64,000 nucleotides of DNA from Candidatus Mcinerneyibacteriota bacterium (GCA_016937175.1 JAFGWL010000056.1:186001-250000), one strand, 5' to 3'; positions 40,456 to 50,655 are shown, counted from the first letter of the stretch. Notes: generated by a model from the letters alone, not told the origin. Numbers and translations are program-made.

Positions 40456-43400
40456 TCAGGAATCAAGAGCCTCTTTGAGGGCCCGTCCCAGCTCCTGCCT
40501 TCGGTAGGGTTTCTGGATAAACCCCCTGGCTCCTTTTTCCATGAGCTCGTGAAATCCCCGGTCATGGCTAAACCCTGATGAAAAGACGACTTTGATATGA
40601 GGGTCCAGTTTCAGAAGTTCCTCAAAGACTTCACGGCCGTTCATTTTTGGCATCACCATATCCAGAAGGATCACATCGATCTCTTCACGTTTCTCACGGT
40701 AAGCCTGAAGCCCTTCATCCCCGTCTGAAGCCTCAAAGACACGGTATCCCAGGCCGGACAGGACCTCTGAAGCGATCGCCCGTACCACATGGTCATCTTC
40801 GATGATGAGGACAGTCTTGTCTTGAACAGTGAGATCCCCATGTTCGCGAGAGGATTTTCTGATCGGCGTACTTTCTGCCGGCAGATAAATCCTGAATAAA
40901 CTTCCAGCGCCGGGGGTGCTTTCGCACATCACCATGCCGTTGTGATCTTTGACAGACCCGTAGACGGCAGCCAGCCCCAATCCTGTCCCCTTCCCCACAC
41001 CCTTCGTCGTAAAGAAGGGTTCAAAGATATGCTCCTGGATCTCCGGGGCCATTCCCTCTCCGTTGTCCCTGACTTCCACACAGACAAAGGGCCCGGGTTT
41101 GAGGTCAAAGGAACTCTCACGGCAAAAAGATTCATCCAGATAACAATCCTTTGTCGTGAATGAGACGATCCCCCCTTCCGGCAGGGCATCCCGTGCATTG
41201 ATTCCGAGGTTTAAAAATGCGTTCTGAAGCTGGGCAGGATCTCCGATCACTGTGGAAAGGTTCGCTTTGAAATCCATTTTAATCTCAATGCGCCTGTCCA
41301 GGCTTCGCTCCAGGATCTGGATCGCGTCTTTAAGGATCAGGTGAATATTCACAGGAGTCGATTCGACCTTCCCTTTTCGTGAAAAATCAAGAAGTTTTTG
41401 TGTCAGGGCTGAGGCTCGACGGGCTGTATCGACGATCATATTGAGATTTCTTTTGAGATCCCGGTCCTTTCCCACTTTCATAACCAGAAGATCGGCCGAT
41501 CCCATGATACCGGCCAACATATTGTTGAAATCGTGGGCGATCCCGCCGGCCAGCAGGCCTATGGAATCAAGCTTCTGAGACTGACGGAGCTGCTGTTCCA
41601 ATACATATTGCTCTGTCATGTCGCGGAAGACGACGACTGTCCCGGTGACCACCCCTTTTTCGTCCCGGATGGGAGCGATACTGAGGGAGACCCTTCTTTC
41701 CTTCCCGTCAGGAGTCCTCAGAAGAGAGGCGGAGGGCAGCCTTATTTTCTGCCTGCGGTCAGCCTCATCCGGAGCCAAAAGTGAGCCGTCTAACTCCTCA
41801 TTCATAAATCGCAACACTGCCCGGGCCGGCTTCCCTCTCGCTTCATCCGCGGAAAGGCCCAGAATCTTCTCCCCCACAGGGTTCATCTCCTGGATATTGC
41901 CCTGTGTGTCCAGGGCTATGACCGCATCCCCGATGGAGTTGAGGATAGTCCTGAGATCGGCTTCTCTCCGGCGTAAGGCTTCCTCGGTGGCCTTACGTCG
42001 TGTGATATCCCGTGCAATGGAGAGAATGGCCTGCTCCCCCCGAAAGTTGATAAGCCGGGCGTTGACCTCTGTGGGGACCGGCCGCCCCTCTTTAGTGATA
42101 TGCTCGGTCTCAAAGATCAGATGCCCTTCCTTTATCAGGTCCTCGATCCGTTCAGAGACTCGTTCCGCATAGGCGGGCGCGTCAAACTGGGCGGGGCCCA
42201 TAGCAAGCATCTCTTCACGGCTGTAGCCCATGCGCTCACAGAAGGCGTCGTTGACCTGCAGTGTCTTTCCGGCGGGAGTATGAATCAGCATGCCATCGGC
42301 AGCTGAATGGAAAAAGAGACGGAATTGCTCTTCACTCTCCCGGAGCGTCTCTTCCATCTTTTGCTTTTCGGTGATGTCCGTTCCCGAACTGAGAATCCCT
42401 TTCTTCTCTCCTTTCTCATCATACAAGGGCGCATTCCGCCAGGCTATATAACGTAGTTTCCCCGTCCCTGTGAGAATAAAGTTTTCATGATACCGTACAT
42501 CTTTGTTCTTATCAGCCATTAAATCATGGAAAAGGGACCTGGTCTCTCCCTTGTAGGCCCCAGGAACAAACTCATCTATCCACACTTTACCCAGGATCTC
42601 CTCTTCGCTTCTCTCAAGGACCCGGCATCCCTTGGGGTTGACCATGACGACCCGGCCCTCCCGGTCCAGGGCCAGCATCATCACATCGGCCACATCGAGA
42701 TAGGCCTGTGCCTTATCCCTCTCCTCATTTATCTTCTCTTCGGCCAGTTTGAAATCGGTCACATCGATGACAGAGATCAACCCCGCCTTTTTCCCTTTAT
42801 AGACACAGGTCGTCCCGGCCAGGCGGACCCATCGCTCGGTCCCGTCTTTTCGGATGATCTTGAATTCATACCCTGTAGGCGCATCCTCCCCCTGCTGACG
42901 TTTCCGTCCCCGTCCCTGGACCAATTCCTTAAAATCGGGGTGGACTATACTCCAGAAATTCATCCGTTGTAGTTCGTCCCTTGAATAACCGGTGATCTTT
43001 TCCGAGACCGGATTCACATAGACCCATTTATCTTCCTGGTAGAGCATCACGGCTACCGGTGTGGAGACAGCCAGAGTCCTGAAGAGCTCCTCGCTCTCTT
43101 CAAGGGCTTCCCGTACGGCATACTCTTCTGTCACATCCCGAAACACCAACACCACGCCGATGACTTCGCCTTTCTGGTCCTTGACCGGCGCGGCACTGTC
43201 AGCGATCTGGTAGCGGGAGCCGTCTTTGGCGATGAGAATCGTGTGATTCGCCAGCCCCACGATTATCCCGTTTCTCAGAACATCCTCGACCGGATTATTT
43301 GCTCTTTCCCCTGTCCGTGCGTTGATGATCTGGAAGACTTCTTCAAGGGGTTTCCCAGCAGCCTCATCAGCTGCCCAGCCGGTGAGCTTTTCAGCTACCC

Positions 43401-44712
43401 GGTTCATCTCGATGACCCGCCCCTCGATATCGGTTCCGATCACAGCATCACCGATGGACTGCAGGATGGCCAGGCGCGTCTTTTCAGATTTGTATTGTCT
43501 GTTTTCTTCCCGAAGCCGGATAAACCGTAAAAAAAGAAGAAGAAGGCCCGTTACAAGAAGGCCGCTTGCAAAAACAAGCCAAGGTATATACAGAGGGCTT
43601 TCTTTAAAAAACATCCGGTCAGCAGCCAGACGGACATTCCATTCGTTTTCACCCGCCCTGATGGAATCTTCCCTGACAAAGGGCTCCCTAGCCTTTGCCG
43701 GACAGCGGGAAAAGACTGTTTTGGAACCGGTGAGCCCGTAAGGGTCACGGACTTCGATTCCTATATAAAACTGTTCCTTTGGGCTTATAATCTCCGTAAT
43801 CACCTGATCCATAAGGATGACTCCCTCAAGAAAGCCCTGAAGCTCTTTTGTATTTACCGCCTTATAGACAGGGAGAATAAAAGAGACAACGGCGTGTTCT
43901 TTCAGCTCTCCGGGGTGGAACGTGGAATCCACCAGCGTTATGCTGCCCCGGGCCAGGGCCCGCTCATAGACCATCCTTCGATATGGGAACTCCTCGGTTT
44001 TCAGTCCAGTAACCCCTTCGTGTCCTTGTTTGGGTTCAATAAAGAAAACCGGGTAATAGACCGACTCCTTTTGAATAACCTTGGCCGGGGTCAAGTCTTT
44101 TTCTTTCAAAACAAAGTCAAACCCCTCCTGCAGGGCTTTTTGTCTCAGAGAAGGAAGCTCTTGTCCTCGCACCGCTGCGATCCAGACGATCGAATGAATG
44201 TCCGGGTTCTTACTCAGAAGATGGGAGGAAAAGTTTGTAAACTCCCGATAAGAGATTTGTTCACTGTTTTCAAAAAAATTCTTCACCCCGGCCAGGCCGT
44301 TCCACAACTCGCTGACCTTGGCCTGAAGGGAGACTTCGAGGAGGTCGGCTCTCCTGTCAAAGATTTTTTTCAACCCTTTCAACTCACTCTGATAGGTCAT
44401 CCAGAAGAGGACGATAAAAAAGACATAGCCGGTGAGGGCGATACTGATAAGATGGTTTCTGCCGTCGGAGCCCTGGAGTCCTGCTTCTTCCTCTGTGCGT
44501 CTTCTCCCCTTAATCCACTTGATCAGGATAAAAGTATTTGCAGAAATGATAATTAAGATAAAAAGAATGAAGATGAGATCAGCTCTCCACAAACAGGTCA
44601 GAGGCCCCAAGCCATTCAGCCGTAAAACGATGTACAGAGTGCTGAGCAGCGTAAGAGCCAGGCTCAGCCCTAATACAGGGTGCTGACTTTTTCCACGCAA
44701 ATGGTTGGACAA
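40456..44712 (-). CDS. hybrid sensor histidine kinase with CHASE and multiple PAS domains
   Basis: 1418 residues. Membrane helices near 15-105 precede a CHASE sensor domain (about 115-330: [35 protein letters not shown]), then another helix near 375-400. Five PAS domains follow to about 1040 (repeated [17 protein letters not shown] and FRDVTEEY types). The kinase core has [14 protein letters not shown] near 1057, [14 protein letters not shown] near 1170, DNGEGM and GKGTGLGLA near 1215-1260. A receiver domain ends the protein ([11 protein letters not shown] with Asp near 1349, FIQKPYRR). It senses an exterior ligand, but no output partner is adjacent. The start is TTG, with GAGGTGAC upstream. 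Confidence 0.93.
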   Translation of the reverse strand: MSNHLRGKSQHPVLGLSLALTLLSTLYIVLRLNGLGPLTCLWRADLIFILFILIIISANTFILIKWIKGRRRTEEEAGLQGSDGRNHLISIALTGYVFFIVLFWMTYQSELKGLKKIFDRRADLLEVSLQAKVSELWNGLAGVKNFFENSEQISYREFTNFSSHLLSKNPDIHSIVWIAAVRGQELPSLRQKALQEGFDFVLKEKDLTPAKVIQKESVYYPVFFIEPKQGHEGVTGLKTEEFPYRRMVYERALARGSITLVDSTFHPGELKEHAVVSFILPVYKAVNTKELQGFLEGVILMDQVITEIISPKEQFYIGIEVRDPYGLTGSKTVFSRCPAKAREPFVREDSIRAGENEWNVRLAADRMFFKESPLYIPWLVFASGLLVTGLLLLFLRFIRLREENRQYKSEKTRLAILQSIGDAVIGTDIEGRVIEMNRVAEKLTGWAADEAAGKPLEEVFQIINARTGERANNPVEDVLRNGIIVGLANHTILIAKDGSRYQIADSAAPVKDQKGEVIGVVLVFRDVTEEYAVREALEESEELFRTLAVSTPVAVMLYQEDKWVYVNPVSEKITGYSRDELQRMNFWSIVHPDFKELVQGRGRKRQQGEDAPTGYEFKIIRKDGTERWVRLAGTTCVYKGKKAGLISVIDVTDFKLAEEKINEERDKAQAYLDVADVMMLALDREGRVVMVNPKGCRVLERSEEEILGKVWIDEFVPGAYKGETRSLFHDLMADKNKDVRYHENFILTGTGKLRYIAWRNAPLYDEKGEKKGILSSGTDITEKQKMEETLRESEEQFRLFFHSAADGMLIHTPAGKTLQVNDAFCERMGYSREEMLAMGPAQFDAPAYAERVSERIEDLIKEGHLIFETEHITKEGRPVPTEVNARLINFRGEQAILSIARDITRRKATEEALRRREADLRTILNSIGDAVIALDTQGNIQEMNPVGEKILGLSADEARGKPARAVLRFMNEELDGSLLAPDEADRRQKIRLPSASLLRTPDGKERRVSLSIAPIRDEKGVVTGTVVVFRDMTEQYVLEQQLRQSQKLDSIGLLAGGIAHDFNNMLAGIMGSADLLVMKVGKDRDLKRNLNMIVDTARRASALTQKLLDFSRKGKVESTPVNIHLILKDAIQILERSLDRRIEIKMDFKANLSTVIGDPAQLQNAFLNLGINARDALPEGGIVSFTTKDCYLDESFCRESSFDLKPGPFVCVEVRDNGEGMAPEIQEHIFEPFFTTKGVGKGTGLGLAAVYGSVKDHNGMVMCESTPGAGSLFRIYLPAESTPIRKSSREHGDLTVQDKTVLIIEDDHVVRAIASEVLSGLGYRVFEASDGDEGLQAYREKREEIDVILLDMVMPKMNGREVFEELLKLDPHIKVVFSSGFSHDRGFHELMEKGARGFIQKPYRRQELGRALKEALDS

Positions 44713-44745
44713 CCGTCACCTCACTTTCATACAGTGAATCATTGT

Positions 44746-44775
44746 ATTATACCAGTTCCCTTGCAGTTTTGTCAA
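44746..44775 (-). promoter_or_regulatory. promoter of the hybrid histidine kinase
   Basis: Exact TTGACA (44770-44775) and exact TATAAT (44746-44751) on the minus strand, 18-base spacer. Confidence 0.72.
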
Positions 44776-44809
44776 ATTATCTTCTCTCAGGCCGGTAGGG
44801 GCCCCTCTC

Positions 44810-45406
44810 TCAAAGTTTTCGGTTCCAATGGGTGTCTTCCACGTACCCCCAGGAATAGAGAAGTTTATTTTTCTCCAGGATCACAAGCTCCAGGAAATCG
44901 GGGTGGATCCTTTTGGGCTGACGGATGACCTTCAGAGAGATCAGGCGCCCGTCCACGAACCCTTCAAACTCGGCGATTGCCTCATCATTTCTTTTTTGTA
45001 TTCCCGTCAGACGGGCCCCGTCCTGACGGATTTCTACTACGGAATCGAGAAAGGTCCAGGTTCCCGTGAGGTCAAATGAGGTCTCTCCCTCTCCCTTTCT
45101 CACCCTTATCCAGTCTTCAATACTGTTTTCTATGATCCAGTCGGGATTTTCCAACGAGCCCGATGTGGTCAAGCTGAGGGAATATTGAAAGGAAAGAGAT
45201 GCTCCGTCAATCCGGATCACACCTTTCCGGGTCTCTTTCTCCCCCCTGAAATAGCTCTCTTTGACAAAGGTATATTCTCCGTCTTTCGATGTGACCTGCA
45301 CGATCCCCTTGCTCTGTTTGATGACCCAGAGGCCGGACAGGTCCGCTGCAGAAGAGATCCCCCACAGAACACCGGAAAAAACCAAAAGTGCGACGATTCT
45401 TTTCAT
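44810..45406 (-). CDS. exported protein of unknown function
   Basis: 198 residues with a signal peptide (MKRIVALLVFSGVLWGISSA, cleavage near 20-21). The mature part is beta-rich and repeats a lipocalin-like pattern twice: DLSGLWVIKQSKGIVQVTSKD and DLTGTWTFLDSVVEIRQDG. This suggests a duplicated small barrel, similar to some lipocalin-like or DUF2147-type folds, though I cannot name the family. AGAAGGAGGG precedes the ATG. It is probably periplasmic. Confidence 0.75.
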   Translation of the reverse strand: MKRIVALLVFSGVLWGISSAADLSGLWVIKQSKGIVQVTSKDGEYTFVKESYFRGEKETRKGVIRIDGASLSFQYSLSLTTSGSLENPDWIIENSIEDWIRVRKGEGETSFDLTGTWTFLDSVVEIRQDGARLTGIQKRNDEAIAEFEGFVDGRLISLKVIRQPKRIHPDFLELVILEKNKLLYSWGYVEDTHWNRKL

Positions 45407-45427
45407 ACACCCTCCTTCTTAATCTAT

Positions 45428-45456
45428 ATTATAGAAGTGGTTGAAGCTTTTCTCAA
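45428..45456 (-). promoter_or_regulatory. promoter of the exported barrel-like protein
   Basis: TTGAGA (45451-45456), 17-base spacer, exact TATAAT (45428-45433) on the minus strand. Confidence 0.65.
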
Positions 45457-45479
45457 GGAGAAGCCCTGCTCCCTTTCTC

Positions 45480-45507
45480 TTGACAAGAGCCGGGAAGAGA
45501 GTATTCT
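45480..45507 (+). promoter_or_regulatory. promoter of the 189-residue membrane protein
   Basis: Exact TTGACA at 45480-45485, 16-base spacer, TATTCT at 45502-45507. The ATG follows 24 bases later, with AAAAAAGGG at an untypically long distance. Confidence 0.6.
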
Positions 45508-45531
45508 TTCTGAAAAAAGGGTCAGATCTTT

Positions 45532-46101
45532 ATGTTTTCTTCATTCCATGAGCTTAAAAAAATGTACCGCTATGATGCCAGGCGAAAGACTTTTCATATT
45601 GATATCCGCCTCGACTACTACCGGGACCTCTACAATGAATGGGACTATTCCCCTCTTCACAGGAGGGATATGGACATGGACCTCCTGGAATATATCGAAG
45701 AGTGTTCCGGGGAGATCCCGCTCAAATACCGGATCCAGATAAATTTCTATCTGCCCAAAAAAGTAAAAAACACAGAGATCGAAGAAAAAAACATCACAGG
45801 GATGAAGAATTTTTTTTCCTATACTCTCAATAAGCAGCTGCGGGAGCGCCGTAGGATGTTTCACAGTTCTCTGGTCTACGGACTTACGGGTTCGGCTCTC
45901 CTCATCGGAGCTTTTCTCCTTCAGTCATTTTTAAAAAATGATTCGGCTGCTGTTCTGATCTCAGAAGGCCTGTTTATCGGAGGATGGGTCCTCTTCTGGG
46001 AGCTCTTTTCTTTTGTCTTTTTCAAGATACAGCATGTCAACCGGGAGATACGTAACGACAGGCGGGTCCTGGAAGCCCGAATCGTCTACCACTATATCTG
46101 A
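45532..46101 (+). CDS. membrane protein of unknown function
   Basis: 189 residues. A charged N-terminal cytosolic region (1-115, HIDIRLDYYRDLYNEWDYSP, KKVKNTEIEEKN) is followed by two hydrophobic helices near 120-140 and 146-165, then a basic tail (VNREIRNDRRVLEARIVYHY). I do not recognise the family. The gene has its own promoter and converges with the mscS gene, overlapping its end by 10 bases. Confidence 0.75.
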   Translation: MFSSFHELKKMYRYDARRKTFHIDIRLDYYRDLYNEWDYSPLHRRDMDMDLLEYIEECSGEIPLKYRIQINFYLPKKVKNTEIEEKNITGMKNFFSYTLNKQLRERRRMFHSSLVYGLTGSALLIGAFLLQSFLKNDSAAVLISEGLFIGGWVLFWELFSFVFFKIQHVNREIRNDRRVLEARIVYHYI

Positions 46102-47033
46102 TCCTCACTTTTTTCCCCGGAAAATCTTTGTATCTTCTTCCCTTCCCCGGGTTCGTTATAAAAGCGCGTGGTGGGATAGGCAAAATCGATATCCTTATGC
46201 CGGCTGAATTCTCTGAGTACATCTTCCCAGATGGCTTCCGTACTTCCCCGCCTTTTTCTCGGCTCACACATGTAACGCATGGTCAGAAGAACTCCGCTCT
46301 CCCTGACCGAAGTATAGACGATGGGAGTCAACTGAGAGTAAAAGATCATAAACTTCTTACTGGCTTCCCGAAGACTCTTTTCTGCAGCCGGAGTCAGCTG
46401 TTCAGCATGTCGGTCTACGATCTTCTGAAGGAGTCTCTTCGCTTTTTGCCAGTCGCTCTCGAAAGTCACCAGGACCTGGATCTCATTCCAGATATAGCGG
46501 AACCCTTTAGTATAATTTGCTAATGTATCGGTGAAGATCTTACTGTTGTTGATATCGATGATCCGGCCGGTGCTTTGATCGGCATCCACCCAGTTCCCGA
46601 TCTCTATGAGGGTAAATTGAAAGACACGGATATCGATGACATCCCCTGCATATTCCCCGATCTGGATCCGGTCTCCCATGGAGAAAGGACGGCGGGATAT
46701 GATGAAAAGCCATCCTGCTATATTGGTCAAAGGGTCTTTCAGCGCAATGGCTAATCCGGCAGAAAGCAGGCCCAGGTAGGTGGCCAGGGTCTGAATGCCT
46801 TTAAGCCAGATACTGCCCATGATGAGAAGAGCCAGGACACCCGTGATATAGGTCAGGCTCTTGCGCCAGGTATAACGGGCCTTGATATCCGTAGTCAGGC
46901 GGTTGACAATGTGAAGGGTTATCAGGCGGATCAGCCAGAAAATCACCCCCACCAGAAAAGTGGAAAGGATCTTAGCCTGGAGATCCGGGCTGATGCCGAT
47001 CCATTCCTGAATAAAACCGTAAATGGGGCCCAT
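46092..47033 (-). CDS. mechanosensitive ion channel, MscS family
   Basis: 313 residues. Three or four membrane helices at the N-terminus end in the pore helix LGLLSAGLAIALKDPLTNIAGW (about 90-112), followed by the beta domain FSMGDRIQIGEYAGDVIDI and an alpha/beta C-terminus. These are the marks of small-conductance channels that open on osmotic downshift. Loop residues after TM3 (IIDINNSKIFT) are typical. GAAGGAGTG precedes the ATG. Confidence 0.93.
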   Translation of the reverse strand: MGPIYGFIQEWIGISPDLQAKILSTFLVGVIFWLIRLITLHIVNRLTTDIKARYTWRKSLTYITGVLALLIMGSIWLKGIQTLATYLGLLSAGLAIALKDPLTNIAGWLFIISRRPFSMGDRIQIGEYAGDVIDIRVFQFTLIEIGNWVDADQSTGRIIDINNSKIFTDTLANYTKGFRYIWNEIQVLVTFESDWQKAKRLLQKIVDRHAEQLTPAAEKSLREASKKFMIFYSQLTPIVYTSVRESGVLLTMRYMCEPRKRRGSTEAIWEDVLREFSRHKDIDFAYPTTRFYNEPGEGKKIQRFSGEKSEDQI

Positions 47034-47056
47034 ACTTCACTCCTTCGACTCTTCTG

Positions 47057-47085
47057 ATTTTATAGGATTTCTTCCCTTGAGTCAA
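47057..47085 (-). promoter_or_regulatory. promoter of the mscS-type gene
   Basis: TTGACT (47080-47085), 17-base spacer, TAAAAT (47057-47062) on the minus strand. Confidence 0.6.
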
Positions 47086-47125
47086 AGAATCTTTCAAGCC
47101 TTATGTTTAATGAGCCTTCTGAAAC

Positions 47126-48007
47126 TCAGGAATCGCAGGACCGGCACTCTTCATCAGCCAGTTCGAATTCCAATGTAGGATGTGTGATCCCCTCCTCTTC
47201 GAGGACCTTTCGGACATCCTCTTTGACTCCCTGAGTCTCTTTGATGGATATATTCTTTTCCAAAACCAGATGACAGGAAAAGATATGGTGCAGCCCGTCC
47301 ACAGACCAGAGATGTATGTCGTGGGCTTCTTTCACGCTCCTCAGGGATTCGATCCTCCCTTTGATCAGGGCGATATCGCTTCCTCTGGGCGTATACTGAA
47401 GGAAGATCTGAACGGCTTCTTTGATATTGGGGATGATCTTCGCGATAATAAAGAGAGACAGCCCTACCGAAAGGATAGGGTCAAGGATGGGAAGGTAAAC
47501 CACTTTCATGACCAGGCTGACGATGAGGACAGCTACCCATCCGATGGCATCTTCCAGAAGATGAAACATCACCACTTTTTCATTGATCTTGGTCCCGCCT
47601 TTCAGGCGAAGGACAGCTAACCCGTTCACCGCCACCCCGACGAGGGCCATGAGGATCATCCCCTCCACCCGGACATCCTCCGGATGGAAAAGGCGGGGGA
47701 TCGCTTCACTCAAAATGAAGACCGAGCCTGTGAGAAGAATAGCGGCGCTGATAACCGCTCCGAGAAGAGAAAAACGTTTGTAGCCATAAGTGAGACGCTC
47801 TGTCCTCGGTTTATGCGACAAGCGTTCCAGATACCAGGAGAGGCCGAGGGTAACAGAATCCCCAAGATCATGGACAGCATCCGAAAGAATCGCCATACTG
47901 TTTGTCAACAAGCCCCCGACGATCTCAATAAATGTAAAAGCAAGGTTCAGAAAAAAAGCCACGGCGATGTTCTTGTGGCTTTCATGATGATGGTGGTGAT
48001 GAGCCAT
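47126..48007 (-). CDS. cation diffusion facilitator (CzcD/ZitB-like)
   Basis: 293 residues with six membrane helices. The N-terminus has six histidines in a row (MAHHHHHHESH). The metal-site helices show LLTNSMAILSDAVHDLGDS and ALVGVAVNGLAVL; the C-terminal cytosolic domain has EAHDIHLWSVDGLHHIFSCHLV. These proteins export zinc, cobalt or cadmium in exchange for protons; zinc is likeliest given the histidines and the nearby Znu operon. CAAAGGAGAG precedes the ATG. It has its own promoter after crcB. Confidence 0.94.
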   Translation of the reverse strand: MAHHHHHHESHKNIAVAFFLNLAFTFIEIVGGLLTNSMAILSDAVHDLGDSVTLGLSWYLERLSHKPRTERLTYGYKRFSLLGAVISAAILLTGSVFILSEAIPRLFHPEDVRVEGMILMALVGVAVNGLAVLRLKGGTKINEKVVMFHLLEDAIGWVAVLIVSLVMKVVYLPILDPILSVGLSLFIIAKIIPNIKEAVQIFLQYTPRGSDIALIKGRIESLRSVKEAHDIHLWSVDGLHHIFSCHLVLEKNISIKETQGVKEDVRKVLEEEGITHPTLEFELADEECRSCDS

Positions 48008-48031
48008 GATCTCTCCTTTGTCTGCGCTCTT

Positions 48032-48059
48032 ATTATAGGGGACAAGAGGAAAAATTCAA
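48032..48059 (-). promoter_or_regulatory. promoter of the CDF exporter gene
   Basis: TTGAAT (48054-48059), 16-base spacer, exact TATAAT (48032-48037) on the minus strand. Confidence 0.68.
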
Positions 48060-48067
48060 TCCGGTTT

Positions 48068-48466
48068 TTAAAAGCGTACAGGCGCTAGCCAGGCCGCTGT
48101 CCCCTTTCCCGAAAGATATCCCAGGAAGATAAAGAGAAGAGCGGAAGCATGATGGGCTGCAATATAGGCCAGGGCAAATCCTGCCCGTCCTGATGAGAAA
48201 AACGAAAAGAGTTCTTTCGTATAAAGGGAAAAGGTCGTGAAAGAGCCCAAAAATCCTGTTACAAGAAGAAGATTTAGAGTGGTAAAGCCTCCATACAACC
48301 TGGCGACTCCTTCTATGACGCCCAAAATAAAACACCCCAGGGTATTGATAAGGATAGTGGAAAGGGGAAACTTCAGATCGGTAAGGAGATTAAAAAGCAG
48401 TGCTGTTCCGTAGCGGGCGGCAGCTCCCATGGCTCCGCCAAGAGAAATAAAAAGAAAAGACTTCAC
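48068..48466 (-). CDS. crcB: fluoride ion channel/exporter CrcB (Fluc)
   Basis: 132 residues with four hydrophobic helices, the normal size. GGAMGAAARYG at 11-21, STILINTLGCFILG near 40-53 with the conserved Asn, and VTGFLGSFTTFSLYTKE near 75-91 with the sodium-site glycine/threonine and phenylalanines are diagnostic. It expels fluoride from the cytosol. A fluoride riboswitch lies directly upstream, which confirms the role. The start is GTG with GCGGAGG at a good distance. Confidence 0.96.
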   Translation of the reverse strand: MKSFLFISLGGAMGAAARYGTALLFNLLTDLKFPLSTILINTLGCFILGVIEGVARLYGGFTTLNLLLVTGFLGSFTTFSLYTKELFSFFSSGRAGFALAYIAAHHASALLFIFLGYLSGKGTAAWLAPVRF

Positions 48467-48484
48467 AAAGGCCTCCGCTTGATG

Positions 48485-48540
48485 TCTCAGGAGTCATCAG
48501 CTTCAAAAAGCGGTTTCCAGGTGAACTCCATCACCTTATG
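48485..48540 (-). ncRNA. fluoride riboswitch (crcB motif) in the crcB leader
   Basis: The minus strand reads AGGUGAUGGAGUUCACCU then GGAAACCGCUUUUUGAAGC then UGAUGACUCCUGAG. This fits the crcB aptamer: P1 AGGUG/CACCU (48536-48532 with 48523-48519), P3 GCUU/AAGC (48511-48508 with 48503-48500), and a pseudoknot GGAGU (48529-48525) with ACUCC (48494-48490). The conserved GAUG and UGAUG segments are present. It lies 19 bases before the crcB start. With no terminator between, control is probably at translation: freed CUCC could mask the GGAGG ribosome binding site. Confidence 0.9.
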
Positions 48541-48623
48541 TCACAGGAAGAAAAAGGGTGGAACAGTATCCCCGGTGACAAACTTAAATAAAGAAACGAT
48601 CTATTTTGTGCTATGCAGCAAAA

Positions 48624-48809
48624 TCAGATTTTTTTAACGTTAACAGCGCAGGGGCCTTTTCTGCCTTCCCCTACTTCAAACTCAACGGTGTCGCCTTCAT
48701 CAATGAAGCCGCTGACATCGTTTTTATGGACGAACAGGTCGTTTCCGTCCTCTTTCTGAATGAACCCAAAGCCTTTAGTCGCGTTGAACCATTTAACAGT
48801 ACCTTTCAT
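48624..48809 (-). CDS. cold-shock domain protein
   Basis: 61 residues, one cold-shock domain. RNP1 KGFGFIQ and RNP2-like LFVHKND frame the nucleic-acid surface: [16 protein letters not shown] starts the protein. It binds single-stranded RNA or DNA as a chaperone. The ATG at 48809 is the family start; a ten-codon upstream extension is unlikely. A leader of about 65 bases precedes it, as in cold-induced csp genes, but induction cannot be judged. Confidence 0.95.
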   Translation of the reverse strand: MKGTVKWFNATKGFGFIQKEDGNDLFVHKNDVSGFIDEGDTVEFEVGEGRKGPCAVNVKKI

Positions 48810-48879
48810 GTAGTAACCTTTCACAACCGCGATCCTCACAGATCCGGTCTTTTTAATGAGAACACCGTTCCACTCGCTA

Positions 48880-48907
48880 ACAATACACTCTTTTTTTGGT
48901 TTGTCAA
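48880..48907 (-). promoter_or_regulatory. promoter of the cold-shock gene
   Basis: Exact TTGACA (48902-48907), 16-base A-rich spacer, TATTGT (48880-48885) on the minus strand, directly after the FAD dehydrogenase stop. Confidence 0.72.
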
Positions 48908-48909
48908 CA

Positions 48910-50307
48910 TTATTTATCGATCTTTTCTCTCCGGGCGATTGCCCTGGCGATCATGATCCCATTGACACTGGCATGCATCAGTCCGCGGGTCAGGCCGGCA
49001 CCGTCTCCCCCCGCGTAAAGTCTGGCGATATTTGTCTCAAAGTCTTGGGTCACATCGACTTTGTTGCTGTAGAACTTCACTTCCACACCATACATGAGCG
49101 TCTCATCACTGGCCAGTCCCGGGATCAATTTGTCAAGAGCCAGGATAGTCTCTTTGATGTTCAGCATGGTCCGGTAGGGGATGGCATGGCCCAGGTCTCC
49201 CGGTTCGGCATCCTGCATAGTAGGGGTGATATTCCCCCGTTTAAGCCTCTCACGGGTCGTCCGCCTCCCGCGGATAAAGTCCCCGAACCTCTGGACCAGG
49301 ATCTTCCCGTCAGCCAGCATATTCCCTAACGCAGCTACTTTTTTCCCGTATTCGATGGGCTCATGGAAGGGGTAATCAAACTGGTTGCTCACCAGAAGGG
49401 CAAAATTGGTGTTTTTAGATTTTGTATTCTTATAGGAGTGCCCGTTTACCGTAGCCAATCCGTTTTCATAATGCTCTACAGCCACAAATCCCGAAGGGTT
49501 CTGACAAAAAGTCCGTACCTTGTCATCATAGGTATCAGTATAATAGACGAGCTTCCCCTCATAGAGAAATTCATTGATTTTTGCCATGATCTCATCCTTC
49601 ACTTCGATGCGGACACCTACATCCACAGGGTTGACAGCTGTCCTGATCCCCTGTTTCCGGCAAAGACCCTGGAACCACTCGGACCCCTCGCGCCCTACAG
49701 TGATGATGACATTATCTGCAGGGATCTTCTCCGTCTCATGAATAATGACACCCCCGACCCTTCCTTTGTCCACGAAAATATCATCCACTTTGGTCTCAAA
49801 GAGCAGAGAGACCCCTTTCTCTTCAAGATATTGCTGGATCCGCGAATAGACTTCATAAGCCTGTTCTGTCCCCAGATGTTTCAAAGGATAGTCGATAAGC
49901 CGCAAGTTGGCCTGGATCGCTTTCAGTTTCAAATCACTGATCATTTCCATATTCTCTGTCCCATAGGTCTTGGAATCCGCTCCGAAAGTTTCGTAATAGC
50001 GGCTGTAGGTATAATCGATAAGCTCCTGGAGATGCTTTTCTTCCACATACTGGTCCAGGCCTCCGACATAGGGACTTAAAGAAAGTTTTCCGTCAGAAAA
50101 GGCTCCTGCGCCACTGAAGCCCGTTGTGATATTGCACGGCTCGCAATGGACACATTCTCCCGTGGTTCTTTTGGGGCAGACCCGCTTTGTTATGGACCTT
50201 CCCTTTTCGAAAATGGTGATCTCAGAATCCGGCATCTTATCCAGAAGTTCCAGCGCTGTGAATATTCCCGCCGGGCCGGCTCCTACAATAACGATCTTTT
50301 TTTTCAC
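48910..50307 (-). CDS. FAD-dependent dehydrogenase (COG2509-like)
   Basis: 465 residues. The N-terminal FAD-binding motif [14 protein letters not shown] (9-22) begins a Rossmann fold. [25 protein letters not shown] carries four cysteines, three in a CxxCxxC arrangement, possibly for an iron-sulfur cluster. The end [28 protein letters not shown] is typical of this uncharacterised dehydrogenase family. The substrate is unknown. The start is GTG with AAGGTGAGAAT upstream, and the 100-residue protein lies 20 bases upstream. Confidence 0.88.
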   Translation of the reverse strand: MKKKIVIVGAGPAGIFTALELLDKMPDSEITIFEKGRSITKRVCPKRTTGECVHCEPCNITTGFSGAGAFSDGKLSLSPYVGGLDQYVEEKHLQELIDYTYSRYYETFGADSKTYGTENMEMISDLKLKAIQANLRLIDYPLKHLGTEQAYEVYSRIQQYLEEKGVSLLFETKVDDIFVDKGRVGGVIIHETEKIPADNVIITVGREGSEWFQGLCRKQGIRTAVNPVDVGVRIEVKDEIMAKINEFLYEGKLVYYTDTYDDKVRTFCQNPSGFVAVEHYENGLATVNGHSYKNTKSKNTNFALLVSNQFDYPFHEPIEYGKKVAALGNMLADGKILVQRFGDFIRGRRTTRERLKRGNITPTMQDAEPGDLGHAIPYRTMLNIKETILALDKLIPGLASDETLMYGVEVKFYSNKVDVTQDFETNIARLYAGGDGAGLTRGLMHASVNGIMIARAIARREKIDK

Positions 50308-50327
50308 ATTCTCACCTTGGCGGATAG

Positions 50328-50630
50328 TCAGGGGAGGATTTCAATTTTTGCTATATATTCTGCTTTAAGGATCTTTTCCCGTCCTTTCGGGTCCTTGAGA
50401 AGGATCCAGCTGCCCTCCACCTGTTCCACGGTCCCGATCTCCGGTGACAGCGCGGAATCGATGCAGCGGGCCTTGATCTTTTTTCCTAAAAGGTTCTGAA
50501 TCATTTTCATGTCCATAGACACCCCTTTCACTATAGCATGCCGGAGAACTGCCAGAAGACGTCTCCGCCTGTTGTTCTGGGCTGTGATGATCAATACGAT
50601 GAAGATGGCTGCAAAAGCGCCGGGATTCAT
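50328..50630 (-). CDS. small protein with N-terminal hydrophobic helix
   Basis: 100 residues: a short hydrophobic helix (PGAFAAIFIVLIITAQ), a basic stretch (NNRRRRLLAVLRHA), then a compact beta region MIQNLLGKKIKARCIDSALSPEIGTVEQVEGSWILLKDPKG, which resembles an SH3-like or KOW-like barrel as in some DUF6897 or Yxx proteins. I do not know the function. The ATG has AAAGGGGCG before it. A second in-frame ATG at about 50516 would give the barrel alone. It probably shares an operon with the FAD dehydrogenase. Confidence 0.75.
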   Translation of the reverse strand: MNPGAFAAIFIVLIITAQNNRRRRLLAVLRHAIVKGVSMDMKMIQNLLGKKIKARCIDSALSPEIGTVEQVEGSWILLKDPKGREKILKAEYIAKIEILP

Positions 50631-50655
50631 GTTCGCCCCTTTCGCTCAATACCCT

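Noticed and set aside
47975-48005. Six-histidine N-terminus of the CDF protein as a cloning tag artefact
   Set aside because: His-rich N-termini are natural in CDF zinc exporters, the run is followed by native-like ESHKN, and the surrounding DNA shows no vector sequence.
48600-48623. Weak hairpin after the cold-shock gene as a terminator
   Set aside because: ATTTTG and CAAAAT can pair with an inner TGC/GCA, but no U-tract follows the stem and it is AT-rich, so I do not list it.
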